The notes under the pieces are model-generated. The model had not been told where the DNA came from, made no database searches, and was given only the letters and a program-made list of their open reading frames with translations. Position numbers and translations under genes: made by a program. Positions 13,501-28,500 of a stretch of 64,000 bases of DNA are shown here, in pieces (within the stretch, counting starts at the first letter, position 1; each line of letters starts with the position of its first letter). Source of the stretch: Bolinopsis microptera. Its lineage: Eukaryota > Ctenophora > Tentaculata > Lobata > Bolinopsidae. The stretch lies in the NCBI RefSeq assembly GCF_026151205.1, contig NC_087075.1, forward strand, positions 6,466,858 through 6,530,857, read 5' to 3'.

Positions 13501-16500
13501 GGAGGCGGGATTATCAGAATCTATTAAGCGGGAGCCGGGATTATCATAATCTTATTCTATCCCGGAGGGGTTTATAAACCCGCAACGCCTGTGTTTATCT
13601 TATACCACTATGTCTTCCTCATCCATCGAGTTTATTCCTGGCAGAAAGAAAGGCAGCCACAACGTCCTCTACGATGGTCACCTCTACCACCTTAACAGAA
13701 AGAGGGAAGACAAGACCTACTGGAAGTGCAACAAGTGCAAGTCCCGCCTGATCCTTGTCCTCAACGAACTGGACTCCTACGGACCCTTCTACCCTCAGTC
13801 GGTGCTGGTGGACTATGAAATCGCTATCAGAAACGCAGTCTCCAACGTCTGGCCTGGTACTACCTTGAGAGGATGCTGGTTCCACTTCAAACAGTCCTTG
13901 TGGAGACACCTGCAGAGCGAGGGACTTGCTGCTGACTACTACGCGTGGCGGCTTCTCAAACCTTCTCTTCCTGCTGAGATGAGTGCCTTCGCAAGATACT
14001 TTGAGTCGACATGGATCGGAACCACCTCCACCCCTCCTCTCTTCAGACACGACTCCTGGAATCACCACGAAGCGGCCCAGATGTTACTACCTCGCTCCAG
14101 CAACATCGCAGAGGGTTGGAACAGCGGCTTCGCCTCCTTGGTCAACTGTCACAACCCTTCTATCTGGAAGTTCTTAGAGTGCATCAAGAGGGAGCAGGCT
14201 TTGACAGACGTGAAGATCACCAACATCCTCACCAGAAAAGCCTTCAAGAGAGCAGCAAAGTGGGAGAAGTTTGACCTGGAGATGCAACGTATGGTTGATG
14301 ATTATGATAACTTTGGGGATGTTACCGAGTTTCTGAAAGCTGTTGGATCTAAGATTTTGGGTTAATGCTTTAATGTTTACTTATTATTGTGTGATTTAAA
14401 TTACTGTATCAGTATATTATCTATTATTCTTTGACCAAATTTCTGCTTAGTCAATTATCACGAAAAATGTAATAATAATTAACAAAATAAAATAATTAAC
14501 TAATGAAATACGAATAATTATGCCTTTATTGCAAAGTTCAGTAGGGATCACATCAAAGTGGTTAGGTCTAGATATTAGCGGTAGTGATTTAGTCTGGTAG
14601 TGATTCAGTCCGAAAGTATACCTCAATCCCTACCAATAGTGATTGGTAGTGATTCAGTCCGTTAGGGATTCAGTCATGTAGTGATTCGGTCCGTTCACCG
14701 ATCGGGTCAGTGAACCTAACGATATAGAGCATAGCACCAATAAAGCATTAAAATAAGATGTGTAATTCTATACCAGGATTTTAATTCGGTCGCCTGTGAA
14801 AGTTCGCCATTTACTCGAGCAATTCTGAAAATTCGGCTGACAAATATGTGAACAATAGCATTAGCCATCTCCTCGATTTAACTTTGTGGCAAATATATTA
14901 CATTTTTAATACAAAAACACTAGCATAGCAAAAAATGTGAGTTATGGTGGTGTAAGAGCCAAGAAGTTTTTATAAAGGAGCATCTTCCCCAACATGATTA
15001 GCAGTGGTGTGTGGTTTTATTTTAGTAAAAAACAGACAGTTCAGGCGATAGGTAATGTTCTTGCCGATGTGGAACACAAATGGCAAAACACTGGAGGGGT
15101 ACTCCACATATGGGGTACTCCTTCGCTGTTTAAGGGTTAATGAAGGTGGCATCTGTCCCCAACATGATAAGCACCGGTGTGTGGTTTTGTTTGTGGTTTT
15201 TATTTACACTTTACATGCTAAACGCTTTTAATATCACATCTTGAAGCTTCAAACTTAAGCACACGTCTGAGCCCCTTTGATCCGCGTGTATAGTGTAAGC
15301 AGGACACAGCTGAATGTATAACATGCTAAAACACGTACTGACTGCCGCTTTGAATGTAAATATCACCCTCCTCGGTCCTCCCCTGGAATGTCAACATCAA
15401 AATATCTCATGATATGTACTCTGTCTGACTCTGCGGTACGCTTTTATCAATTATCAGGGAAGTGTGCTCACTATCGCTACCGGACCTTTAGAGAAAAAAT
15501 CACGAACATTGAACGGTACACGCCCACTGTAGTTCGACACGCACTGTAGTTCGAAAAACCCAGAAATTAGACTCTGTCGAACTAGAGTGCGCTAACTGGA
15601 CTTACGTTCGACACGTTCTGAAGTTCGACAAGAAAGGGATATTCATAAAGATACCTACATTTTGTAATTTAGATTAGCTTTGAACAACTATGGGTACGAG
15701 CCGTAAACAGGTACGATCTACAAATTTCGCTCCATGCTCAATAATTCAGACCGAATCGATCATTTGGGTTCGTTCACATTACCAGATTGAATGTTACACG
15801 GAATGTTCAATCTTACAAAGAATGTTACACTCTCAGTCTTTGAGCTTATTACGTTACTAGTGTAACCCGTGCCTTCGGCCGCGGGACTTTACTGTCACAG
15901 TTGCGATGTAAAAGTATACAACCGCATTATATATTTGATATCACGCATAACGCTGTCTTATGAAAGTATGAAATCTCCCTACAGTTGCTTATAGTATTAC
16001 GTGGGGCTAAACTAATTACGGTACATGTTATCCTCCTCGTTCTCTCTCCCATCCATTTATGTCACATTTCTGGAACAAAATCATCAATTACCTTACAAGA
16101 CATATTTATAACGTACGAAATGTGGCGGTTTTCCGAAAATTTCGCCATATTTTCGGACCGCCAAAATTTCGGTCGTCGCAAATTAGGCCGCCATAAATAT
16201 GTCTTGTAAGGTAAACCACTTACCACCGGCCGATTTTTATAAAATTTGCTTATGGGCTTCGTCAGAGTTTTGTCAGCACTATACCGAAAAAACCAGTCCT
16301 AGTAACTATTACCGTTTTTTTTGTATAACCGTTCGGAAATTACACACACATAGACACACAGACACACACACATTCTGGTGTTATTAAGTTGATGTTAATG
16401 ACCCAGTGAACCCAAGTACAGGGAACACTGTTTACCTGTTCGTTTAATATAAACGGTAAGCTCCCGTATCTTCTGTTCAATAGGAATATGTCACTACTTG

Positions 16501-19500
16501 AGGTGAGACCGTGTTGGAGGAACACTACGGGGCGGTTATCTGAAAATATTTAGTTTTGAAATGGAGAAATTCTGTAGAAATTTTATGTGAAAATGGAGTG
16601 CTTCTTAGGAAATATATCTTCATAAGGAATAAAAATGGAGGAACTAAAAGTTCAGGGCTGAAAATGAGTCGTTACTGAACATGGGGGATCGCTACTGGAA
16701 ATTTTGGCCATTGATAGATACTAAATCCTATTCATAGAAAGTTGGACAAATTTGGTATTGTTCAAAAAGTCGGCAGTCCCCTTTCTAATTTGTCGCGTAT
16801 AATAGTCCCATCACTCTAGTCAGGTATTTCCCCATTATTCGTCAGCCAGCCAGAACAACACTTTACATCGTAATAGATATTGATATCGTTACATTCTGTG
16901 GATTTTTAGTGACATATTGATACGAATAAAAGAATAGAATTGAGATCGGTGCAAATTAAGATATCAAGATGAACCAATGATCAAAATTAAGCAAATCTTG
17001 GAAGAGTAGTATAGTAGTAGGAATAGTATAGTGGTAGGAATAGTTTTATATGTTTTCTATCCACATTAGCTGACTGCTGGGTATTATGGGAAATTGGAAT
17101 CTCGACCACTTGAGATCTGGGGTCCCACGGTGATCGGACCACGTCAACCGGCTTCTCTCTCGAATTTTTTGAACTAAAAGCCGGAACAGTACTGTCACTT
17201 ACTGCAAACTAGTATTCAGCTAAGTGCTACACTGAAAAACTGCGGGGGAAATCCAAAGAGTCACGCCCATGACAGGTGACAGATGACAGGATGGTGCAGT
17301 ATTACGACTGATCAGTGGCTAGAGGTCGCCGTGAAATGACGGAAAGTTATGGCTGTCAGTTCCATGCGGAGACTGGATCAGTGTATGACTGTATAGACTC
17401 TACAGTGTAGAGTATAGCAGTCATAACGAGCTTCAAGAGTAATGAGCTATCTCGTTGTGAGACTGAGTAACTGCACTACACTATAACTGCACTGTAAATG
17501 CACTGTAACTGCACTGTAACTGCACTGTAACTGCATTATATTACGAACAATCGGTTAGTGTTGAAGACTTAACTATCTCAGTATCTCTTCTGCTGGAACC
17601 TACCTGTGTTGGGCTTCACTCTGAATATCTGCAGAATATAACCATCCTTAGTCGTCACCAAATGAGTCTCCGAAACAAAACCATTATCAGCTATAAGCTG
17701 AGGACTGTCCATGTAACATTCTGGATCCACATGACGGCTCCTCGATTGTGAGCTTACTTTCTTAAAGCTGCCCCAACCTTGAACATCAACAAAACATAGT
17801 ACACTGAGAAAACAGAGCAAGCGATACATTTTGCAGATATATGGAGTACAGTTCACATTATCTGGTATTAGGGTCAGGGCTAAGCAAGCTAATCAGGAGA
17901 CCTTATTGAGACAATACTACCCGGGTACTGTTACAAATCTCATTATACACAGAGTTCTTAGCAACTGCTCCTTCATACAAACTTTCATTATTTTTCTAAA
18001 AAATCACACTTTAAATAATCTGCCTTACTTTACATACCTTGGGATATCAGGGGGACAAAAACATCGGTGACTTATTTCTTATCGTGTTATTTAAGTATTT
18101 AGGTTATGGTCACAATCTGCCCTCACTGTCTGGTGACTTTCTGTTGGAAACTTGCCAACAAAATGGAGCAGTATTATTCAAAACTGACACATTTAAGATT
18201 TTTTTAAAAGCGTAAGAAGTTACGATTTCCACATCCAAAAAAGCTCAAGTATAGTAGCACCAATTCAGAGATTGGGCATCAGAGAGGGCATGGGCTATTT
18301 AGCCGATAGTTGGTAGCTACAGATAGCTGCAAAATATAACATTTCAGCGGACATGAACAGAAGAATGGCTCCGAGAGGAGTGGAGGTCCATAATTTCAAA
18401 TCTGATTGGAAGGACGGTGAGGCACTATGTGCTCTCGTGGACTACAATGTCAAAGGGATATACGACCTCTATACAGGTTACAATTTCACCTCACCAGTCA
18501 AATCATCTCAATTTTTAACACAATATAGCAGCATTGCCCATAATTACAGATTAGCTCTTCTCATTCAGTTTATTTGTAACATTCCCCCTAAAATTCCCAC
18601 ACCTCCTGCCCAGACTCAGACCCGGTTCAGAAAGTAGCTCAGAGTATGATAGCCGCATACAAGTTCCTGGGTATACCTCAACTCATTGAACCAGAGGATT
18701 TCATCAGTAACCTTATCGGTACGTTTACTTCAGAACGCTCTTGACTTATCAGTTATCACTATAAAACGCAACAGAAATAATCCATGAAATTAATCTTCGC
18801 TTTATATGATCATTGATAATCTAACTAGGCAATTTGTTTTAAATTAAAACCACAATATCCTTTGCAGACGAGCAAACAATGTCAATGTACCTGTCCTGCT
18901 TTGTGCACGATGGAATTGAACAGATATCAGTGGATCTGTTTGAAGGAATGGAGAAAGTGGAAAAGAATGATGAGTTGGTGGAGAAAGTAGCAAGAGCGAA
19001 ACCAAAGTTGGTGAAAACCAAGTCAATGATGGCGGTTGATAGCGGTACTGAGAAAGCGGCAGATATTCTTGGTCATATTCAGGTTAGTAGAGTATGGGGT
19101 TGTCTCCATTACTTTCAGATAAAGATTTCGAAGAGAGCGTATTTTCGTTAAGTGATCTACAATAAGGTCAATTTTATTTAACTGCTCACTATTGAAAAAT
19201 TGACCTGAGCCAACAAAATAGACGCCTTTATGCTTGATTTGAAACCAGAATTATAGCGGCCCTTTTAAAATAAAATGGTGTTTCTCCCGGAGCCAAAGTC
19301 AACAATAGTTTTTAACTCAGGTCTCTATTTCAAATTTGACAGGCATAATGACTCGGAATTATATAAAATTAACACAGAACCCATGTAACACCTCTGTAAC
19401 ACCTCTGTAACACCCCTGTAACACCCCTTTAACCCTGTAACAGATACCTGTAAGTATGTGTCTCATCTGAACAGTACGTTTATATGGAAACAGAAAATAT

Positions 19501-22500
19501 CCAAACTAAATCTGCATGATTCGTCCTGATGAGGACGTTACCGCATGATCGCTTTTAAATGTATAGCTGAAATGTGTGACATAAATGTATAACATAAATG
19601 TTCAATGTCTCGATTTTTTCCAACATCCTTTAAAGTTAAACGTGTAATTCTGTAAACGTGTAATTCTGTAAACGTGTAATTCTGTAAACTTGTAATTAAT
19701 AATTAAATTATCATGATTAATTAGAGAAGTGTTCAGTGTTCACCTATGTAATGATCAAGACCACAAATGTGTGCACTGAACATGCAGAAACCTTGATCAA
19801 GAAACTTGCTAAATTTCTTATTGTCTACTTTCAAGTATATTGCAGTATATGCTTATATAATGCGTACTTTAAAACCTAATGTAAAATAATAGTCCAATAA
19901 CGTTGTTGACAATTTAATTGACAATCACCGTTTTATAATTGCTATGGATATTCAATACAAATTTTGCTTCAATTTTGACTTTTCGTTATGATTTTAGAGC
20001 TTTGTAAAATTTAATACAATTTAACTATTCATCATTAAATCAACAATCAAGCATTCTCTTGATAAAAAGTTGTCGATTTACTCGTGAAATTTAGTTAGCT
20101 GTTCATAATCATATGGGTATTGAGCATGTCGTAAATAATATTGTGGATCGCATGATTTTTATGTTAAAAAAAGCAAATTCTGAAACCAGAAATAAAGGTA
20201 TTACAGGAAGAAGAGGAAAAAGTGCAAAAGGAAAACATGTCAGCGCTCACGGCAACACAACAGCACGTGCAGAAGCTATTGCATCATTTACCGCCCAAAC
20301 CCGAACAACATTCTCTCAGTGAGATCCTATCTCCCCAGGCCAGGTGAGGGAATTTCATACAGCTGATTTTAGTTAAGTTAGTTTAGTTTTAGTTTAGTTA
20401 TAATGTATATTAGATTTCATTGGAGTCTGTGGTCGAGTATGTTAATAAAAATACGCATTTAAATGACAAGCTCGAGTAGTCAGTAGATACTTATTTGATC
20501 GGGCAATGACTCGAATCAGGTTCGTAGTTGGTGTGCGCGCCTTCAATTCGTTTAGCTACCCATGCATCAAGTAATCAAGTGATCACCCCAAGTACACCGT
20601 ATCATATGTTTAATTCCTGTTTAATTCCTGTTTATGCATCCCAATTTAGGGCTGTGTCTACCTCACATACGGCCATTGAACATTAAACATCAGTATAGAA
20701 ACACTGTCGTACATTGTAATACCTCACAATATTATACATGCTGATGGAACACCTTAAATGAGCCCGAAATAGGATGAACTAATTCCATGAGGCTTTTTTG
20801 ACATTGTTAAGTATTTAATTGGGATTTAGGTGAGTATGTTTGTAGGTATACTGAGTGGAAGCTCGTATAGCAATGTGTGCATCGCCTTATCATTGGGCGA
20901 AACGTTGACGTAACCGGTTAGTTTTTGTCAATCAAGTCTAAAAACGGTAGAGCCTCTCAACTCATAGCAACAGTGTATTTTCAGTAAATCCAGGTGTGTA
21001 CACAAACTAATGAAGAGGGCTGAATCTCTCCTAAATGAGCTGCTGCCGTATGTAACAGGTTGAATCCCATGTGATTATGAGACGGTAAAGTGTCTGCAAT
21101 CACCGCTCAATCGCTCCAAACCGTACTGATTCCGATCTGTGTGGTGTCGCTTGTCTGAATTACTAGAATTAGAGTCAGTTGTCTCGTTATTTGAGGTAGA
21201 GTTGGTGTGTTTTGTTTTGAGATTGAGGGCTTTGTCTTTTCGTTTTACAGTAAAACTTTGTTTTACCGCGGAGTTTGGGGAGAAAAAACGACCGCAGTAA
21301 ATCTTGGTTTTGCTGTAAAAGGAATAATTAATAAAGGGAAAGGAATCCGGGATAATGAATGACCCAACAGGAAACTTTTTGCTTTTGAAATAATTTTCAA
21401 AACTCAATTCGTTTACATTTGAGCAAATTTTTACGTGTTTTATGCACTACTCTGTGAGCCCATAATTTTTGTACATACATATATAGAACAAAATAACGAT
21501 AAAACTCTGAGAAAAGTTGTATTTTTATTTCTATTAATAACTAGCATAATACATCATGAGGTCTCAGATTGTAAGACAGTAGACTGACAATCGAATGTTG
21601 AGGTAATATTGAGGTGCCCAGCTAGAGAACGCTCCAACAATGGTTTCTAACTTAACATTATCTTTAATTTGTTATAGGTTTACTTTGTTAAATAACGATA
21701 AAACTCTTAGAAAAGTTTTATTTTTATTTCTATTAATAACTAGCATAATACATCATGAGGTCTCAGATCGTAAGACAGTAAGACTGACAATCGAATGTTG
21801 AGGTAATATTGAGGTGCCCAGCTAGAGAACGCTCCAACAATGGTTTCTAACTTAATATTATCTTTACTTTGTTATAGGCGTGACTTGTTTGTGAGTGTTG
21901 TAGTAGTGGTTAATAAGGTTATTAGTATATGGAGTTTTTTTTTCATAATTTAGTCTGCTTCCTCACTAACCAAGGATAGTAGGTATGTATAAACAATTAT
22001 AAAGGAGCAGTGTTCTCAGCTAATTTTACTGTATTCGAGAGTAAATCGCCTCAGTAGAACCATGAGGGAAGATTTGTGATCTCAATCTCTTTGTGTGGTT
22101 TTATGTGTTAAAATGAGGACCAAGAGAGTAGTTATAATGAACAACTCTCAAAATTTTAGAGAACTTGCAGTCTTTTGAGAACACTCATAGCAATCTACAT
22201 CAACCGTGGGTAGGGATTGTAAGCTATTTTGTGCGATTCCTTGAAGTTGTACAATCAGGCCATTTTCTATGTACAGTACCATTGTGACATGCTCTCCCTC
22301 AATTCACAGTTATCCTTTGGATTTTACTTCCTAAATTTGGTTATTGAGTTAAAAATCGAGATTCTCCGAATCAGTATACACATTTAGTCGGGAACCTCGG
22401 TTTACAGTTCCTACCATCATTAAAGTTATGTGTAGAAAATATTCTCAGAATGGACATGTATAGTGTAAAAAAGAGCTCAAATTTAGTTTACTGTTGGTCT

Positions 22501-25500
22501 GTGTGCATTCTCCGTCTCGGTACACTGCTTTTATCTTTATAGGGGTTCTATAAAAATACTCAAAATTCAACGTTAACAGTCAAGTCGTATTAACCTTGCC
22601 CTCTTTCAATATACTACTGCTACTACTCTTTCAATATGCAAACCACTGTCTAGTTAAACCACTAATAAGAGTTGTATAGTGTGACAGTTTAGATTTGGGT
22701 TCATATCGCCTGTGTAGATTACTCAATCGAAACAAGTTTTCCTTTTATTTTCATTCCCTTTTCTGGAACTGGACAAATGACGAGTTTCCTAAGTATGCAG
22801 TGTCTAGTTCCACACCACGTCCATGTATCTGCAGTATTTGAAGAGGTTGCAAACTGCCAAGGGTTCCGACCGCCAAGTTCCAATCATTTGTATATTGTGT
22901 TCTTAATAAATCTAGCAATAAGCTATTAACTATAATACAGTGGTGTAACGTTGCCTGTTGGCGCCAGCCCCCCCCCCCCCCCCCCCCCCCCCCCCGCTGA
23001 AAAAGCACCCCCCTGTTGGCGCCCCCTCGACTTTTGGTAACCGCTCGCCATTCGGCGCAGTGGCGTAACGTTGCCTGTTGGCGCCCCCTGCCGAAAAGGC
23101 GCCCCCCTGTTGGCGCCCCCTCTCCTTTTGGTGCCCCTCCCTAAAATTGAACAAATTAGGCGATTTAAGAGGATACGCCGGTAAAATCTCTAAAAAAGTG
23201 TGTATCTAGAGCAAAACGCGCAGTTTTGCTAGTACTTTAGTTAAGTTTTGGAAATTGTCCCACATTCAAACGACGATTTGGCGCCCCCCTAAGACGGCGC
23301 CCCCCTGCACAGCGGGGTCAGCAGGGCCCTTCGTTACGCCACTGATTCGGCGCCCCTCTCTAAAATTGAACAAATTAGATGATTTTAGAGGATTCGCCGT
23401 TAATATCTCTAAAAAAGTGTGTTTCTAGAGCAAAACGCGTAGGTTTGCTAGTACTGTAGTTAAGTTTCTCAAAATTGTCCCACATTCAAACGACGTTATG
23501 GCGTTCCCCCCCCCCCCCTCCCCCCCCTAAGATGGCGCCACTGCAACTTTATTGTACACTGTACAGATGTGCTTTTAAGCAACTATGTGTTACTATTATA
23601 CGTAGTTTAACTTGGCTACCTCGGTACACAGTAAATAGTCGTGATTATAAGTAATTATTTTGTATCTATCTTTCTAAATTTCGTATCGAGTAACTTGTAA
23701 TTATATCGACTGGAGAGTGCCCTAACACCACGTAACACCCTAACACCACGTGACCACGTGACCACGTGACCACGTGACCACATGACAAAATACTCTGTCT
23801 TCTTTATCTGTGAACTTTTTAGTATATAATTCTATATTCCTGTTGTTGCCCATTACATATCACATTAATTAGGCCACAAAATTTAGACGAAAGAAAAGTT
23901 CTTAATATAAATGGAGTGCCGTTTCACATTTTTAATTGTTCGTAATAATAATAACGCTGACAATTTGTTTGTCCTAATTATTGCGCAATCTCTCGTTATG
24001 ATGACTATCTTATGACGCATAATATTTTATATACCATACCACGTCCTCTGCTGGCAACCCTCCAATAAAGCTAAACTACCAAGTGTTTTCAGTTCTATGT
24101 GACCGTTGTGACTGTACTGTGTCTACGAAATATTTAATTCCATCCATAATCCCCCTTCGTTTTAACATAAGAAAAGCATTTTCTTGCTGGGCGGCTGTTT
24201 ACTATTATAAACTTAAAAACTTGTCCCTGTTAAATAATATCGATACATATTCACTGAATATTATTCAATCAGTAACAACCTCCCACAAGCTGTTTCCCAA
24301 AACATAAAGACTAAAGTTGTAGGCCCACCCTCTTTGGCTCTTTTGTTCCCCTTTCTTAACAATACACAGTACAAGCTGTCCGCCATCTAGTTAACCAGCA
24401 AATATGTGGGGCGGGTGTTATCACTATTACAGAGAGAGAGAGTTATCACTATTATCAGTTATTGTTCTCTCTATTTCGTGTTGATTGAGAGCTCCCTTAG
24501 TCTAAATGATATAGTGCACCGGTACTCCGTGATGGAATGAAGCTATGTGGAGTGATGTGATGAGGATTAAACGAGGATGAGTAATGCTGGATTACTCGCG
24601 CTACTTTGCGGCTGCTTTCCTTTAAACCGCAAGCTTGGCAGGTTCGTAGTATTCGATCTTTGAGGGATTATAAGAGTTATTTTATGGAGTGTAAAAAATA
24701 TTCAAGTTTCTTCAGAGCGTCTTCAGATTATTAATGCAATGGGGAGGTATGTGGGGAGGTATGTCTTTCGATTATGCGGATATGGAATATTTACCGCGAA
24801 AATCAAGCATGTCTTAAAAGACTTATGTATTTTATTTAGGCAAAGAATTCTGTGAAACAATTTTAGTTACATTTTCAACGAATACTTGGTATTGGTGAAT
24901 AACACGAGATGAGGGGATTTAGAATTTTAAGCTTGATATTTGCGTCTCTTGTGTAATATTGGGATTTGGGGTTCAACTGTACAGATATTCGTTATAAAAT
25001 AACATACAATATATTCCAAGAGATAGTATGGAGTGGATATAATATAGTGTAGTGACGAGACCCTATTGTGTTCTCCACCTTTGTCGATTGTAAAAGTGTG
25101 TTACGTTTCTGAGGGGTTATCCAACCAGTTGTGTCTCTGCCAGCATGTAATGTTTGATGTATTGATCACACTTTACAGTCCATCAATAGTGCCTGGTCAG
25201 TTAATTACCACAGTTAATAAAGCTAACAATAAGGATCCCTACGTGTTATTACGTCACGTACCACGTGTTATGACGTCACACACCACGTGTTATGACGTCA
25301 CGTACCACGTGTCATACTGCTAAGCTAACAATAAGGGTAACAATAAGGATTAAGGGTCACTACGCCAGTCAGTAACACCTATATTTCCATGTTGCACACT
25401 GTATTTCGTACTTATTAACTGTGTGTACTGCGTTTATAAGAAACACTTAGTCTTACTCTGTAATGATATAAACACTTACTGTTCCATTTCGATTTGTACA

Positions 25501-28500
25501 ATTTTCCTCGGTATTTTATATTATTATGACATGTACAGTTCATTGTACAGCAGCTTAGTTCAAAAGTATGAAATCTGAATAATGGATGATATTGTATGAC
25601 GACAATTTAAGAGACAGTCATAGGGTTTTTAGTGCATTAAGTTGATTAATTAGATAATTAAGACAGTATTGGTTGGAAATGACTGTCATGAAGAAATCGT
25701 CCTGCTCCTTGTAGTTGATGTAATCAAACCAAGTTTGGAAGAGGTAACCCTGGCGAGCAGAATATCTTGTTTTGCTTGTTTCCCGGCGAAACTCAGTCGA
25801 ATAAGCAGGTCGGTGTAAACTTATAAGGCAATAGTAACCATAGTAACCATAGTAACCATCAAGGCAGTGTTCTTTACAAGTGTCATGCAATTGTAGAAAT
25901 ATAGAAATATTTCATGTCAAAAGTGAGAACAAGTTTGTTGAGAGTGACTAAGGTTTAATACCGCGGTTCAGTTACTCTATTAGCAGAGTGTAGTTCAGTG
26001 TTATGACGTCACGTACCACGTGTTATGACGTCACGTACCGCGGTTCAGTTATAACTCTAGTAGCAGAGTGTAGTTCAGTGGGTTGATCTAGAGAATACAG
26101 AGAAGATAAGCGAGCGTGCGAATGACATTATAAACGTGAGCTGTTAAATTTCATCAACCGGCTATAAGTAGCTAAGTTTCGTTGCCGTGCTAAAGTTGCA
26201 AAAAGTTGATTTTGAACAACCTTTCAACAAATTAAACTACAGCAATCTTACACGCACCTCATGGCATTCTTGCTAAGAGTTACACCACATCACGTCACCT
26301 CAGTCCTCACATCACGTCACCTCACGTCACCTCACGTCACCTCACGTCACCTCACATCACCTCACGTCACCTCACGTCATCTCACATCACCTCACATCAC
26401 CTCACGTCATCTCACATCACCTCACATCACCTCACGTCACCTCACATAACCTCACATCACCTCACGTCATCTCACATCACCTCACATCACCTCACGTCAC
26501 CTCACATCACCTCACATCATCTCACATCACCTCACATCACCTCACGTCACCTCACATCACCTCACGTCACCTCACGTCACCTCACATCACCTCACGTCAT
26601 CTCACATCACCTCACATCACGTCACCACAATAATACCTTCTCAGTTCTCGCCCCTTGCTTGTACACATTAGCCATGGTATCATTGATAATTATACTCTGT
26701 AGACAAAGAACTCATCACATAGACAACTTCAGCAATAACGCTGACTAAGCTGTCTGAGTCCATCACATTCTACCCAATATTTATTAAAGGCGCGATTGTG
26801 GTGACTGTTAAATCATCACATAAAATCCAACCTTCAACAATGTTAGATATCTTAGTTTATGATATCCTTTCTTCTTAATCTTATTGGGTTTGTCATAATA
26901 TTGATTATTTTGGTGACGTCATTAAAACAGTCGCATGAATCGTGTCATTGCAGATCAAACAGCACAGACTCTTCGATCGATGAAGGGATTGGAGCTGAGT
27001 TGACGGATGCCTCTTTACAATCCACCCCGAGCAAACTCTCTCCCGGTAAGAATGCCATCTTGTTAAAGCTGACGTTTTTGTTCGAATGTAGTCTAGACTT
27101 GTGTGTGTATCAATAGATCCTAGACTTATATCTTATCATATCTAAATAGGTCGCACTGTTATTTTGACTGGTCATAAATTCCTCCGTTTCTTTATTATTT
27201 ACATTCAACATTGGCGTTTTCCTGAGTTGACGACCCCATCAAACCATGTACTCATAAGACCTGTTATAAGTTACACAATGTGTGCACCTAACGTTTAATA
27301 TCATCTCCTAATTTGTAAAACAAATTCTAATGTCAGGGTACAAACCATCAACAATGTTTTCATTTCAGAGCCGGAATCTGTAGAACTAAGCGAGGATGTA
27401 ATAGGAAAAGTGAGTTTGGAGGCGTCTTTGCCATCGCCAGACCTTGATGACACGATCCAAGCTCCTGAAACAGAGACTCCGACAAGTACATATAATATTA
27501 TTAGATAATATCGTTAAGTAATGCTTTCGAATAATATTATCAATGAAATACCTCTGTACTCCGGTTCTTGATGGAGTATTGATAAGGCAGTCATAATAAG
27601 ATCTAACACACTTTGATTCTAGCTCGCTGTTAAATCCTTTAATCGTATGTAATGTTTCAGCCAATGTGGCGGATATCATCGAAGACGAAATCCAGCTCGA
27701 AATCGAAGCAGAAATCGAAGCAGAAATCGAAGCAGAAAATCAGGCAACAGTTGAATCGTCTCCTCCGGACTTACCGGAGCCGGAATGTCCCTCACCTGGG
27801 GAAATAGAAAGTGAAGTTGGTATAGAGTTGCTTTCTCCCGACAATCAAGAAGAACTTCGACTAAAGCTTGGCGCAAGTCTCAATGCTACCATATCTGATG
27901 AGATCACTTCTATTCTTGGAGACAATGATCAAGAGGATGTTTCTGCTCTAGAAGCTACTTTAGGTAATGATGTGGACATCAAAGCAGGGCATGAGTGGGA
28001 AGCAGCTGATCCCATTCGAAGTACTTCACTTGAGGCAACCATTCCAGACATTGAAACACCAGCTGTTGAAGTAGAGGTTGAAGCACCAGTTGTTGAAATC
28101 GAAACACCAGCTGTTGAAATCGAAGCACCAGTTGTTGAAATCGAAACACCAGCAGTCGAATTAGAGGTTGAAGCACCAGCTGTTGAAATCGAAACACCAG
28201 CTGTTGAAATCGAAGCACCTGCAGTCGAATTAGAGGTTGAAGCACCAGTTGTTGAAATCGAAACACCAGCTGTTGAAATCGAAGCACCTGCAGCTGTTGA
28301 AATTGAAACACCCGTTGTCGAAACACCAACTTTGGAAGTGGAAACACCAGCAGTCGAATTAGAGGTTGAAGCACCAGTTGTTGAAATCGAAATACCAGCT
28401 GTTGAAATCGAAGCACCTGCAGCTGTTGAAATTGAAACACCCGTTGTCGAAGTGGAAACACCAACTTTGGAAGTGGAAACACCAGCAGTCGAATTAGAGG

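Noticed and set aside
14970-15152. 60-codon minus frame
   Set aside because: No family resemblance; it lies in lipase intron 2 and shares a local duplication.
19520-19565. CTGATGAG suggesting a hammerhead ribozyme
   Set aside because: No GAAA after a stem II; only a CGTCC/GGACG hairpin is present.
22751-23154. Minus frames with long Gly runs
   Set aside because: They cross the poly-C tracts of the hAT MITEs.
26261-26449. Open frame rich in His/Leu/Thr/Ser
   Set aside because: Translation of the 10-bp ACRTCACCTC minisatellite.
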